A stretch of DNA of 64,000 nucleotides from Topomyia yanbarensis (taxonomy: Eukaryota; Arthropoda; Insecta; Diptera; Culicidae): NCBI RefSeq assembly GCF_030247195.1, contig NC_080670.1, forward strand, positions 157,678,580-157,742,579, read 5' to 3'. How positions within the stretch are numbered: position 1 is the first letter of the stretch; every line of letters begins with the position of its first letter. Made by a program: the position numbers and the translations under genes. Below, piece after piece: positions 22,201 through 29,684 of this stretch. The notes under the pieces are model-generated. The model worked only from the letters and a program-made list of their open reading frames with translations. It had not been told where the DNA came from and ran no database searches.

Positions 22201-24542
22201 TTAAGGTTCCCTTTCCCCACTCTCTGTCGGTAGTAATGCGCGAGACTCCGGGTGGTTCGCTGCAGCTGCTAACTCAGGGTACGGCTGACATCGTGTTGGA
22301 CAGCTGTGACGATTACTGGGACGGTCACGACTTGCATCCACTGACGGAGAAGGAACGAAAACGTGCACAAGATTTTTACCAGCGAAGTGCCCTGACGGCT
22401 TACTGTACGGCGTTTGCGTATAAACCGTTGCGACACGGAATAACCGGTGCACTGTCAGGTGGGAGTACAGGGGAAGTGGCCTATTTGGAATTGCCGCCGG
22501 AGAGTAAGAACCATAAAGATTCTTATCGGAGAGATCATTCGCTGGACTATGATCGTGGAGGTGCTCCTTTGACACACCATTCGATCAGTACGGATTCACT
22601 GTTGTTCACCGAAAATAAGGATGATGACATCTCAGATGTTGATGGATGCTACGATATGCAGTGTCATCAGGTGTTTATCGGGATGATTACGATGCAGTAT
22701 CAGGCACAGACAGATATCGTACAGCTTATTGAACGATTGGAGCGGGCTTGCATCAGATTTGTACACTTCAGCAAAGAGAACGAGCTTCGCTCCAGAGTAT
22801 TCTCTGAGAAAATGGGTCTCGAATCGGGTTGGAATTGTCATATCTCTTTATTAAGCGATAACGAAAGCGGAATACCTTCACCGTCGAAGAATTTCGAGTT
22901 CAAAGTGCACCCGTCTAGTTCAAATGTGCATAGTGACTTGGATGAACAAAATGAACTGAACAAATTGCTTCCAAATCTAGAGGCATCAAAAACACTAAGT
23001 TCATCTGCTCCAGGTGCGATCTCCAATCCAGATTCAAATTTGATGGATACGCATAATGGACACGACAAAGGGCCAGCTATGGGTCGGTCCCATGATAGTT
23101 TCGAGCTTAGAGATTTGAGACACCAACAACGCCAGCCAAGGCGAACTTCTCAAGATTCTGCGATGGATTGTGCGGCACACGACGACAATTGTCGATCTCT
23201 AAGCTGTCTGACAGATAGCACTGAGCAAAGTGCACCAATCAATTTCGATATGTCGAACCGAGCAAAACTTCCGCGTGGAATCGAGAATATCCGACCTCAC
23301 CTGGAAAATGTAGATAACGTTCCTTTACTCGTATCCCTGTTTACGGATTGTTCCGCAGAAGCTACCAGAGAGATGCTAAAGATAATGCAACAATACGGCG
23401 AAATCGTGGTTTGTCTTGGTTCATCCGCTTCAAATTCCAACTCGGAAATATTTCTTCAAGGCGACTGTTCAATAGCTATAGAACCACTCTACCCTCAAGT
23501 TTGTCAGGACTATCCTGCCTATGTGGAATCTAACATTTACAACAATAAGGCGAAACTGCATCCTCCAACGCAAAGCAAACTGTTCCGGTCAATTCCGGAG
23601 CAGATCGTAACTATTTCGCCAATCTATCTCAGTCGATTGCTAAACTCGATTTCCTGCTCGATCGCTACCTGCCGAGATGACCCTATCTCAATCGTTGCTG
23701 TCATCGAATTATCTCGTCGATTTATACAAGGGCTCTGGAGTTGCGTTCAGTTCTGGACTTGCTGTGGAGTTTCATTGGCTGTAATGAACACCATAACTGC
23801 GATTCTGTCACTGCCACCGATGATCGTACCTCACCACGCACTCTACGTAATGTGCTTTGCCGTGCCGTTAATATCGTTCTCACTGCTACGAATTGACATT
23901 GATCCTGCAATCATGAAGCGAGCGACTGGCAAAAAACAAACAACCCTCGACTCCCGACTCGCAATTTTCATCATATGGTGCTATGGCATTAAGTTTAGCC
24001 TTGTAGTACTGTTTCTAGTCATCTCCTACTGTTCCTTCCTGTCGCACCCGATTGAGATCTTCTCCGATGATGAGGAGGACGTGCCTGAGAACTTTAACAA
24101 AGATCTGGCAGTTGCACGCAGTTTCGTTCTACTGGGGACCATCATGCACTTCGTTACCGTATCAGCTTCCTTCGTCCACCGCGACTACACATGTTACCGA
24201 CGAAGTCCGTTTAGTAATCTGTGCTGGGTATCCGTAGTCGCCGGACTGCTGCTGTTCCACACTCTCACTATAGTTGTTCATATTTGTACCGATGACTACT
24301 ACTGGGATGAAATGGATCGTGTCTGGCCGATCGTGCTGTTCCTGCTATTGACCACGGTAGTGACGTTCGCCCTAACCGAGTTCTTCAAATGGGAAGAGAT
24401 CAAGTGAGTTTTTCATTCGGATGGTTTCGTTTATATGGACTGGTTCTAATACAGATTTTGCTTTTCCAGAGTCAACAATAGATATACTCGACGAGCGAGA
24501 CTGGACTTCGGTACCAAGTTGGGCATGAACTCGCCATTCTAG
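4133..24542 (+). CDS. TMEM94: TMEM94 ortholog (P-type ATPase-like membrane protein), eight coding exons
   Basis: Eight exons, 4133-4299, 4359-5418, 5476-5613, 6299-6428, 6490-6649, 21972-22068, 22140-24403 and 24470-24542, have GT/AG borders and compatible phases. They total 4089 nt, or 1362 residues plus stop, against about 1356 in human TMEM94. Seen: an LGLST block near the N-terminus, four hydrophobic segments in exon 2, CCVDKKGILSWPNP at exon 3, FDDHDYKNHL...SLKPLG in exon 4, CELARQIGF in exon 6, SNRAKLPRGI and about five to six C-terminal hydrophobic segments in exon 7, and the ending FGTKLGMNSPF. Asp415 of DKKG sits where P-type ATPases carry the phosphorylated Asp of DKTG. Vertebrate TMEM94 is an ER membrane protein reported to act in Mg2+ handling; that function here is inferred from homology. 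The gene contains a 15.3 kb transposon-filled intron. Confidence in identity is high. The exon 4 start (6299 or 6308, both in phase) and the 5' end are less certain. Confidence 0.93.
4359..5418 (+). CDS. TMEM94: TMEM94 exon 2 (first membrane segments and actuator-like region)
   Basis: The acceptor TTTCAG precedes 4359 after a 59-nt intron. The exon encodes two membrane segments near its start, then WTYRDGKLVNLPWALLVRGD and RPGQ, which match the conserved TMEM94 YRDG/LVxGD/RPGQ block. Two more membrane segments follow (around residues 285-305 and 325-350). It ends GTITV-type in phase 0 at ACG|GTACGA. Confidence 0.92.
5476..5613 (+). CDS. TMEM94: TMEM94 exon 3 (DKKG phosphorylation-like motif)
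   Basis: It follows a 57-nt intron with a TTTTTGCAG acceptor. The 46 codons start ALCCVDKKGILSWPNP, the family's equivalent of the P-type ATPase DKTG loop, and then run into a Ser/Asp/Gln-rich linker. The donor is CAG|GTTGGT. Confidence 0.9.
5614..6298 (+). other. TMEM94 intron 3, nothing recognised
   Basis: Intron of about 685 nt between exons 3 and 4, AT-rich, with no element or ORF seen. Confidence 0.6.
6299..6428 (+). CDS. TMEM94: TMEM94 exon 4
   Basis: The exon encodes a segment ending FDDHDYKNHLSSLKPLG, which matches the conserved TMEM94 FDD...LKPLG stretch. An in-frame TAG at 6296-6298 forces an acceptor after it. Acceptors at 6298 (TTAG) and 6307 (CCAG) are both in phase. The donor is TTGG|GTAAGT at 6428. 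Confidence 0.82.
6490..6649 (+). CDS. TMEM94: TMEM94 exon 5 (before the 15.3 kb intron)
   Basis: The acceptor TTTCGTAG is at 6489 after a 61-nt intron. The exon encodes GLAILVNTCC and a Cys/His-containing stretch, collinear with the family. The preferred donor is GG|GTATGT at 6649, which phases with exon 6 one base into a Gly codon. Confidence 0.82.
6650..7260 (+). other. Start of the 15.3 kb TMEM94 intron, nothing recognised
   Basis: AT-rich non-coding sequence. A stretch at about 7203-7245 (GTTTGACACGACTCGATGCG) recurs in similar form at about 9390-9420. Confidence 0.5.
7600..7873 (-). pseudogene. LINE RNase H domain relic
   Basis: The - strand encodes ISFYTDGSKKGERTGSGVYG and VFQTEIYA, the first catalytic block of RNase H as found in LOA/R1-type LINEs. 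The reading frame breaks soon after. The adjoining - strand frame to 7271 is of unknown nature. Confidence 0.6.
8420..9246 (-). pseudogene. RTE-clade LINE, C-terminal reverse transcriptase part
   Basis: The - strand reads GFADDIDIM, then VSKTKYM, EFVYLGSLVT, ALGVFERKVLRIVYGGVQ and GRLRWAGHVLRM, the usual order of RTE (JAM1-like) elements of mosquitoes. Frameshifts separate the pieces. It continues the fragment at 11391-11925 and was split by the hAT-like element at 9247-11382. Confidence 0.8.
9247..11382. mobile_element. hAT-like element inserted in the RTE LINE
   Basis: A perfect 8-bp duplication GGCACGGT (9239-9246 and 11383-11390) bounds 2136 bp. The imperfect inverted ends are CAGGGCCGTCGAGAG and, inverted, CAGGCCCGACGAGAG. 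RTE coding sequence resumes on both sides. The 8-bp duplication and CAGGS ends fit hAT. No transposase is recognisable inside, so it is probably non-autonomous or decayed. Confidence 0.75.
10560..10800. repeat. Diverged tandem repeat inside the hAT-like element
   Basis: The motif GAAACGGGCTTGACRAGTA recurs at about 10574 and 10697, and a weaker GGCGGGTTTGACGAATAA at about 10780. The period is about 90-120 bp. An inverted relative lies near 10990-11020. Confidence 0.5.
11391..11925 (-). pseudogene. RTE-clade LINE, N-terminal reverse transcriptase part
   Basis: The - strand encodes ILPEEWMEDVVCPIYKKGDK (frame pieces), RTTTDQRFAILQKCREYNVP, HHLFIDFKSAYDTIDRNQLW and SFESQRRQGDGLPC, in RTE order. 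It stops at the target duplication of the hAT-like element and continues at 9238 and below. It appears truncated on its 5' side near 11925. Confidence 0.8.
11926..12553. other. Intronic sequence, nothing recognised
   Basis: No convincing ORF or element ends seen. Confidence 0.45.
12557..13192. mobile_element. Outer MITE hosting a nested minisatellite MITE
   Basis: The inverted ends AGCGGCCCTTACACGTTCAA (left) and TTGAAGGTGTAAGGGCCGCT (right) are flanked by ATA on each side (12554-12556, 13193-13195). The TIR runs at least 32 bp with few mismatches, including TTTTGTCAATA. The element itself is about 176 bp once the inner element at 12633-13090 and one TA copy are removed. Confidence 0.7.
12633..13090. 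mobile_element. ACGCGG minisatellite MITE, copy 1 (TA duplication)
   Basis: The ends CACTCAAGTTTTTTTT and, inverted, CACTCAGGTTTTTTTT are flanked by TA (12631-12632, 13091-13092). Inside is a tandem array of a 33-bp unit made of ACGCGGATTTTGAAATTT plus ACGCGGTTTTCATTT, interrupted by a degenerate unit (about 12818-12875). The repeat produces long meaningless ORFs on both strands. A near-identical copy lies inverted at 55620-56113. Confidence 0.85.
13196..13890. other. Intronic sequence, nothing recognised
   Basis: AT-rich, no element ends or coding sequence recognised. Confidence 0.45.
13970..14690 (+). pseudogene. Jockey-type LINE relic (endonuclease end and linker)
   Basis: The + strand reads LDGFNLHGFTKINTLFNRNE then RLLDLVLAN, DLYADHPALCMEFDLP and, after a frameshift, FLYNRHVKRTEKNLRRNPKL. 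This is the C-terminal endonuclease and linker pattern of Jockey-superfamily ORF2. It runs into the MITE at 14696. The RT part on the same strand at 17050-17580 may be the same copy. Confidence 0.65.
14696..14990. mobile_element. MITE with 7-bp target duplication
   Basis: The 23-bp inverted ends differ at one base (CACAGACTAACAGACATAAC left; CACAGCCTAACAGACATAAC when the right end is inverted). The perfect duplication GTTCTAC lies at 14689-14695 and 14991-14997. It is 295 bp and non-coding. A 7-bp duplication fits few common superfamilies (P-like is possible). Confidence 0.8.
15025..15218. mobile_element. MITE with 8-bp target duplication
   Basis: The ends TAGAAAAACTCTAGAAAGAG and, inverted, TAGAAAAACTCTGGTAAGAG are followed by AACTGCGGAGA on both arms. 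The perfect duplication GAAGAAGC lies at 15017-15024 and 15219-15226. It is 194 bp and lies only 27 bp from the preceding MITE's duplication. Confidence 0.75.
15227..15909. other. Intronic sequence, nothing recognised
   Basis: No recognisable coding sequence or element ends. Confidence 0.45.
16127..16169 (+). other. Stem-loop A of a covarying pair
   Basis: GCTATAGAGGA pairs perfectly with TCCTCTATAGC across a 21-nt loop whose 3' half holds GAGCCTAGCTC, itself able to form a 4-bp inner stem. Confidence 0.65.
16287..16329 (+). other. Stem-loop B of a covarying pair
   Basis: GCTAGGGAGGT pairs perfectly with ACCTCCCTAGC across a 21-nt loop with GAGCCAAGCTC in the same place. Compared with stem-loop A, three stem positions differ on both sides and pairing is kept. 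Confidence 0.65.
16491..17045. other. Intronic sequence, nothing recognised
   Basis: Only chance ORFs. A GC-rich patch at 16550-16660 may belong to the same retroelement as the structured block. Confidence 0.4.
17062..17580 (+). pseudogene. Jockey-type LINE reverse transcriptase relic
   Basis: The + strand reads FAAGPDGIPSSVLKCC, AAYMDLKAAFDRVDHGIL, then in a second frame LFSNLSGVPQGSSLGSLLFS and FHYAYDTKI (the YADD site degraded to YAYD). These are RT blocks of Jockey-superfamily LINEs in order, with frameshifts. Confidence 0.75.
17780..18000 (-). repeat. Short interspersed repeat, copy 1
   Basis: It shares CTCCTCCCGTGA, ATATACGGC, GTCGGACTAACATT and CTGGCCGGCGCCGGTATTGA, in order and orientation, with 54060-54215. 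The other copy has a tRNA-promoter-like B box upstream, suggesting a SINE or a shared LINE/SINE tail. Confidence 0.6.
18005..18370 (-). pseudogene. LINE reverse transcriptase relic (R1/LOA-like)
   Basis: The - strand reads LIKWAINTFEPYKSSCPDNI, IPIFLQNSVDIILPDLLNIV then RSSLILGYPPISWREVRV, matching the first RT blocks of R1/LOA-like LINEs. The copia element at 18387 interrupts its upstream side and the repeat at 17780-18000 abuts its downstream side. Confidence 0.65.
18387..18591 (+). repeat. Ty1/copia 5' LTR
   Basis: It aligns with the 3' LTR from TGTTGCGC through CGGTCGTGTA, TTATCCGTGTTTTCGTAGGT and GATCGATTGT, with scattered substitutions and an indel of about 10 bp. The insertion is therefore not recent. 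Confidence 0.8.
18721..19665 (+). pseudogene. Ty1/copia gag-RT remnant
   Basis: ATG 18721 opens MADSKRIALQKLNNHNNQSW, a typical copia gag start, up to a stop at 18857. After a gap the RT/RNase H side appears (VDNLLLVCAQEEEIDQVEQA, SFLGIRV, MEKYHKLIG-type block). It ends in a frame close to the copia polyprotein C-terminus before the purine tract. Several stops and frameshifts are present. Confidence 0.75.
19687..19907 (+). repeat. Ty1/copia 3' LTR
   Basis: 221 bp, from TGTTGCGCCC to CCCAACA, directly after the purine tract. It is diverged from the 5' LTR. Confidence 0.8.
20080..21020 (-). pseudogene. LINE reverse transcriptase relic, split by a hAT MITE
   Basis: The - strand reads GIPQ then, across the MITE at 20750-20992, HLEP...LLYFNDVHLVL, LGVKDLGVILDFLLTFKQYV and LPSYEGRCQLIQLE. 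This is the C-terminal half of a Jockey-type RT. Reading resumes when the MITE and one target copy are removed. Confidence 0.75.
20750..20992. mobile_element. hAT MITE with perfect 8-bp duplication
   Basis: The ends are CAGTGGCGGATCCA and, inverted, CAGGGGCGGATCCA. The duplication ATTCCTTG lies at 20742-20749 and 20993-21000. It is 243 bp and non-coding, inserted in the PQG region of a LINE RT. Confidence 0.9.
21021..21971. other. End of the large TMEM94 intron, nothing recognised
   Basis: Possible further LINE sequence on the - strand up to about 21300 could not be confirmed. The rest is AT-rich. Confidence 0.4.
21972..22068 (+). CDS. TMEM94: TMEM94 exon 6
   Basis: The acceptor CCCGTCAG ends at 21971. 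The exon encodes RCLCELARQIGFTSHARDIF, which matches the conserved CELARxIGF block. It ends CATCTG|GTAAGT in phase 0. It sits 15.3 kb from exon 5 and only 71 nt from exon 7. Confidence 0.88.
22140..24403 (+). CDS. TMEM94: TMEM94 exon 7 (large C-terminal exon)
   Basis: The reading frame runs 755 codons from acceptor to donor. It contains GTADIVLDSCDDYWDG, DFYQRSALTAYC.AFAYKP, MQYQAQTDIVQLIERLERACIRFV, EKMGLESGWNCHISL, SNRAKLPRGI, VPLLVSLFTDC and IAIEPLYP, then a cluster of C-terminal hydrophobic helices. These blocks are collinear with vertebrate TMEM94. A low-complexity Ser/Asn/Asp-rich linker (about 22870-23230) is the variable part. The donor is AA|GTGAGT. Confidence 0.95.
24470..24542 (+). 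CDS. TMEM94: TMEM94 exon 8 (C-terminus and stop)
   Basis: After a 66-nt intron with a CTTTTCCAG acceptor, 23 codons and TAG remain. They end ARLDFGTKLGMNSPF, nearly identical to the end of vertebrate TMEM94. This confirms the identification and the exon 7 donor phase. Confidence 0.92.
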
Positions 24543-25639
24543 GTGCTGAAGATGAAACCACTATTAACGAACAACAAATCAGCAACATCAATCGGCTTTT
24601 TCGACCCCAAAAATGATTTGGTTGTAATCGAATGTATTCTGAAAAGTGTGTATTTATAGATATATGTATATTTACTATTTTAACATAGTTACTGATATAT
24701 TTGAAAACAAACATATTTTCGGCTGAGTTAAGTTTATATTTTGCTGTGAATCATTGCGGGTGCGTATGCGTAGGTATGCCTTTATTTTTACCTGAGGGAT
24801 TCTTGACTGCCCACAGCAGTATATTAGACGCGTGGTACCTTGAGCAGTGTACCTCACAATTAATTTGGATCTTATTTCCTGAGAAATTCCTTAAGTTTTT
24901 GAATAGCAAAAAACATATACACTAACCAGAGGGAGAGAGACCACGATGATGAACTGGAACATCAACATTGTTATCCCTGATGCGAGAAACCCTAGCAGGG
25001 GCTCAACATTTTCCTAATGAATGTGATATTTCACCCTGATTTTCCCCTTCAATCGGCTATCGAGCTGAAGAAAGCATGCGCACGCAGAAGACGGACTTGA
25101 GATTAGAAACTGATTTTTTTATACCATGCGTTTATTTGATAAGGCACGGTTGCGTTAGCCTACACGTGCCATTTTTGTTTTGTTTTGCATTTTAAATTTC
25201 TTAAAACTTGGGGATTACATATGCATATTTTTTGTGATGAAACTAAGGAGATTTTATAGCTATCTTATACACGAGGGATGATACTTCTGAGTATCAAAGC
25301 CAAGGGAGGGAGGTTGGAAAAATGATAAAATCGGGAGATCAACGGCGTAGGTTACAGACTCGGGTGGCCTTGATCTACAAGAATCATGTACTGGGACGCC
25401 GGGTGGTCCTCCTGGAGCCAGCAGGGATTCCTCCAGACGAGTTGGGGTATGTTACATGATAAGAGAGCAAGTGAGAACTCCACCATAGAAAACGGTGATT
25501 CGTTCGCGTTATCGTGGGGGGCGGAGGGGACACGGCACGATAAATCTTCTGTGCAGGCGGAATCCGGACAAACCTTCTTGGCGAAATCGAATATCTAAAA
25601 GTTTGAATATTCCACACTCGTTAGTATGACGGGGTTCTG
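24543..25639. other. TMEM94 3' flank, no gene seen
   Basis: No canonical AATAAA was seen close downstream of the TMEM94 stop. From about 25380 the composition becomes GC-richer and may be a decayed upstream part of the R1-type LINE. Confidence 0.4.
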
Positions 25640-26700
25640 AGACTGAAGTTCCCTCCTGGGGTCAAGATCGTCGGCTTTGCCGACGACGTAACCTTGGAGG
25701 TCTACGGGGAGTCAATCCCTGAGGTAGAACTAACCGGAGAACACGCGATCAACACGGTGGAGGAATGGATGAGCGCGAGAGGCCTGGAGCTCGCTCATCA
25801 TAAGATGGAGGTAGTTCTCGTCAACAACTGCAAGTCGGCACAACATGCAGTTATCCATGTGGAAGAAGTCACAGCGAAGTCTGAAGTCTCTCGGAGTCAT
25901 TATAGACGACAAGCTAACCTTCGGCAGCCATGTCGACTATACATGCAAGAGAGCGTCGACTGCTGTTGTTCTATCGAGGATGATGTCCAACAGCTCAAAG
26001 GTGTGCGCCAGTAGACGTAGGTTACTGGCAGGCGTTGCCGTATCTATCCTCAGGTACATGGTCAAGAGCACTGAGGGTAACCAGTTACCTACAGAAACTG
26101 GAGAGCACCTACCGCGTGATGTGCCTCAGAGTGATATCTGCCTACCGCACGGTATCACACGATGCATCCTGCGTGATAGCGAGCATGATGCCAGTCGGGC
26201 TGGTCATTCGGGAAGATGAGGAGTGTTTCGAGCTACGTGGAAATAGAGGAGCCCGCGAGCGCACCAGGGTGACCTCGGTCGCCAGATGGCAGCGTGAGTG
26301 GGACAACTTCTCGAAAGGTAGGTGGATCCACCGGCTGATACCTAGCATATCGAGCTGGGTGGGAAGACCCCATGGGGAAGTTCACTTCCACCTGACACAA
26401 TTCCTGTCAGGCCATGGCTGTTTCCGACAGCACCTCCACAGGTTCGGGCACGCGGAGGTCCCAGCCTGCCCGAACTGCCCAGGTGTAAACGAAACTGCCG
26501 AACACACTGTTCGTATGTCCTCGGTTCGACGTCGAAAGAAGCGCAATGCTTGACGTCTGTGGCTGGGACACAACCCCTGATACCCTTATTCAGCGGATGT
26601 GTCAATCGGTGGAGAAGTGGAACGCAGTCTCGGCTGCTACCACCCAGATTGCCTGTAGGCTACAGGTAATCTGGCGAACCGAGCAACAGACGACGGGCAC
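25640..26700 (+). pseudogene. R1-type LINE, C-terminal RT and zinc-finger end
   Basis: The + strand reads KIVGFADDVTLEVYGESI, VEEWMSARGLELAHHKMEVV, GVIIDDKLTFGSHVDYTCKR, SRMMSNSSKVCASRRRLLA, LESTYRVMCLRVISAYRTVS, ARWQREWDNFSKGRWIHRLI and CPNCPGVNETAEHTV. This order is typical of R1-clade ORF2 C-termini. Frameshifts interrupt it. The copy is 5'-truncated. Confidence 0.8.
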
Positions 26701-26719
26701 GGCTAACTAGTGATTGGTT

Positions 26720-27650
26720 AGTTGGAGCGAAAAAGGCCGAGCGCAAAAAAGGGAGTGAATGGTCTGTTCATGCTGAGGCAGGTTTGGCGCAGCGACTGGC
26801 AACCGCGTAAGGGGTAAACCCAGCCACCCCGAAGCAAGGCAGAAGAGCGAGTGTATAGGCGTATAAGTGGACTGCCTCGTGCCAAGATGGAAGGGTCGTA
26901 GCGTAGTATGTTGGAACTTAGCTATCGATGCCTCATGGCGTGGCAGAGGGGTGAAAGGGTGAGCATCCAAGTCAGTCTCACACGGCATGTTAAGGGTGAG
27001 CACAAAAGTCAGCCTCACATGGTATGGTAGAGGCTAGCACAAAAGTAAGCCTATCAAGGAATGAAAAAGGTGAGCACACAAGTCAGCCTCGCATGGTATG
27101 TCAGAAGTGGGGCCTAAGAAAAATGTCCCACATGGGATGCAAGGAGGAGTGACAGAGGTATAATAGAGTGGCACGATCGAGAGTGAATCAGGTGATAGGG
27201 TGAGCACCCAAGTCAGCCTCACATGGTATGGGTGAGGCGAGCACAAAAGTAAGCCTAGCAAGGAATGAGTAAGCTGAGCACACAAGTCAGCCTCGCAAGG
27301 AACGAAAAAGGTGAGCACAAAAATCAGCCTCATGTGGAGTGTTTGAGAATGAATCAAGGTGCGATAGAGAGAGTACCCAAGTAAGCCTCATACAGGACTT
27401 ATGAACGCGTGAGTGAGAGTGAATGAGTACATTAAGTACAGCCATCCCCCCAGAAGTAATACCGAGAGGTAGTTCCTGGGGGGGACGATGGCGGAGCCCA
27501 ATGGAGTTTAGTCGGTATTAATGGCAGCGTCACCATTCGAGCCCGACACGCCCCCAGTACACCCCGTGCTGTAGCTTGGACATCTACCAATAGCACGGGT
27601 ACTGGGCTAGGACGTAAAGGTCTTCTCCATTGTAAAAAAAACGCTCTCGT
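26720..27650 (+). repeat. Repetitive 3' UTR of the R1-type LINE
   Basis: At least seven imperfect units of the form GTGAGCACAMAAGTCAGCCT, each followed by CRCATGGTATG or AAGGAAYGA, occur between 26940 and 27400. A GC-rich end with inverted blocks follows at 27440-27620, ending near a short A tract. The ORF side is at 25640-26700. Confidence 0.65.
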
Positions 27651-27699
27651 TAGTACTGTTTAGGTTTCGTAAGCACCGGGCCGTGCCCCAATGAGTGCT

Positions 27700-28600
27700 C
27701 ATCGATGTCGATGTCGATAGCTAGCGGGTAGCCCGTCGTCCCGGAAGCCAGCCAGGAACCCGTACTCTTCCTCTGAAGAAAGCTCTTGTCTCGATTTTAC
27801 CGGTTCCCGCGGACGTGTAGCTCCTCCTAACGATATTTCGTGTGAGGTTATACGAAACATTGATTTTATTCGGTGGCCTTGTATCGTTCGCAATAGTAAT
27901 TGCGATTGGCAGATGGTCGCTGCCGTAGGAATCAGAGACTACCTTCCACATCCAATTTAACCGCAAATATGTCGAGCAGAGGGCAAATCTAAGGCATACG
28001 AGCGCGCTGGAGGGTCATTTCACCTGTGTTTAAAATGGTCATATTGAAGTTGAGCTCATGGAGTAAGGTAGATCGATTATCATCATGACGGCAACCCCAT
28101 GCCGTACCGTTGGAGTTAAAATCATCTAAAACAGCGGTTCTCAACCTTTTTCATACCAAGAACCCCTTAGAAATTACCCTGGGTCGTTGCGGACCCCCAC
28201 GGATAAGCATCAATTTCGTATGCTATCAATATGTTATTTTTAGTTTGATAGGAAACAAGACTCTAAATTTCAATCTGCGCTCGGTAAATATATTTTTCTT
28301 CGCGGACCCCCAGCAAAGACTTCACGGTCCACTAGGGGTCTGCGGACCCCAGGTTGAGAATCACTGACTCAAAACTATAGCACTTTTTGATCCCCAAAGC
28401 ACTCCTCCGTAAGCCTTCTCGATCCAAGCGAATAATATTAAAATCTTGGAAGTTGAGGTCTATTTCTAGAGTAAGTCATGTTTCATGATAATGTTTCTGC
28501 TATTCCACTGTAGAACAGTGATCAGATCCGTGACCTCGTTCGAGAAATTAGCCAACAAGGGATACCATCGCTGAAAGGAGGGACCATTTCGCAGTGAACT
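27700..28600 (-). pseudogene. LINE endonuclease relic, split by a MITE
   Basis: The - strand reads WKVVSDSYGSDHLPIAITI (the SDHLPI motif of AP-endonucleases). Upstream, beyond 28367, weak EN N-terminal sequence follows, such as IEKAYGGVL. It is frameshifted and not linked to an RT. Confidence 0.6.
28132..28366. mobile_element. hAT-type MITE (CAGYGGTTCTCAACC ends)
   Basis: The ends are CAGCGGTTCTCAACC and, inverted, CAGTGATTCTCAACC. The flanks ATCTAAAA and ACTCAAAA match at only 5 or 6 of 8 bases, so the duplication is decayed or the exact border is off. The interior holds inverted GGACCCC blocks. Confidence 0.6.
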
Positions 28601-28764
28601 GTATCAACTTAGAAACTGATTGTCAAACTCACAATGTGATACCGCCACATTGTGAGAGATATTTGGGATGAGATACTATTGGAACAACTGGAACTGAGCT
28701 GGGAACACGTGCTTAGTCAACACACCCTTATCGCTTCCTCACTGGGCTCATCTGTGACAGCTGT

Positions 28765-28889
28765 GTGGAGTTTGAGCTTGAAAATTTGGCTGGAGAACAA
28801 TTCAAGTCACTAATCTTCGTTCTTTAAGTCGGAAGTGGGTGCAGAGATTCGAACTAGGTTGCTGAGTAAACTCGAGGGGAGGACGGATG
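28765..28889 (+). pseudogene. Older Ty3/gypsy gag, upstream piece
   Basis: The + strand encodes FELENLAGEQFKSLIF and, after a frame change, SEVGAEIRTRLLSKLEGRTD, a gag capsid pattern. It is cut at the target site of the young element and continues at 33557. Confidence 0.65.
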
Positions 28890-29083
28890 TGTGGTGTATC
28901 GACTGCGGTGTAACGTAAACACCCTCGAGAAGATAGTACACACACATTATATATGGTATAATGAGTTCGAATATATTTGAATATATGTAGAGTAAGCCAG
29001 ATGGAGAGCCGACAGTTCACGTTCGGCAGTCTGAAGTAACGGAGTGTTTTATTTAGAGAACGTCCCCAGTTAGATACACAAAA
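28890..29083 (+). repeat. Ty3/gypsy 5' LTR
   Basis: It starts TGTGGTGTATCGACTGCGG and ends ATACACAAAA. It is identical to the 3' LTR by eye. The next bases GTGACGACGAGC are the presumed primer-binding region, tRNA not assigned. Confidence 0.9.
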
Positions 29084-29334
29084 GTGACGACGAGCAAGGA
29101 GGTGTTAAAAAAAAAAGTTTTTTTTTTATCAAGCGTGCATTAGGATTAGTTCCGGTTTAATAACCGCGTAAACTGGCTTTTAAGAAAGCATTTGTGTGGA
29201 AAAAGTTCCTGAGTGGTACAAGCCGCACGCTAGTCAATAGCGGCTTTGTGGTAAGACAAAAAAATTGAACAAGAAAGCTTGTAGAAGAAAAGATCGCCAT
29301 TTGCAAAAGTAGGCAAATACAATAGAAATTTAAC

Positions 29335-29425
29335 AAATCTGTACAAATTTAGCAATCTATACAAATTTAGCAATCTATACAAATTTAGCCATCTATACAA
29401 ATTTAGCAAATCTATAGAAATTTAG
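29335..29425 (+). repeat. 18-bp tandem repeat in the element leader
   Basis: About five copies of TACAAATTTAGCAATCTA with small changes lie between the 5' LTR and gag. Confidence 0.8.
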
Positions 29426-29684
29426 CCGGAAAGCATAAGTGCTTTAACATAAGAGTTTTTTTTTAAAAAAAGGTAAATCTGTATCGAGAATTTATAGTAA
29501 TTCCGTTTCCTTTCTTTAATAGGTTGATGTAAATTTGCTGAGTGGCTGAATACGATATTCCAGTGAGAGATTGACCAACAAGAACAGCGTAAAGACGCTT
29601 AGAATATCGTAAATTGTGGTGAGAGGAAGCGATCTGGTAAGCTCTATAATTTTCTTAATAATTTTTTAGTAAAAAACTATCGCT

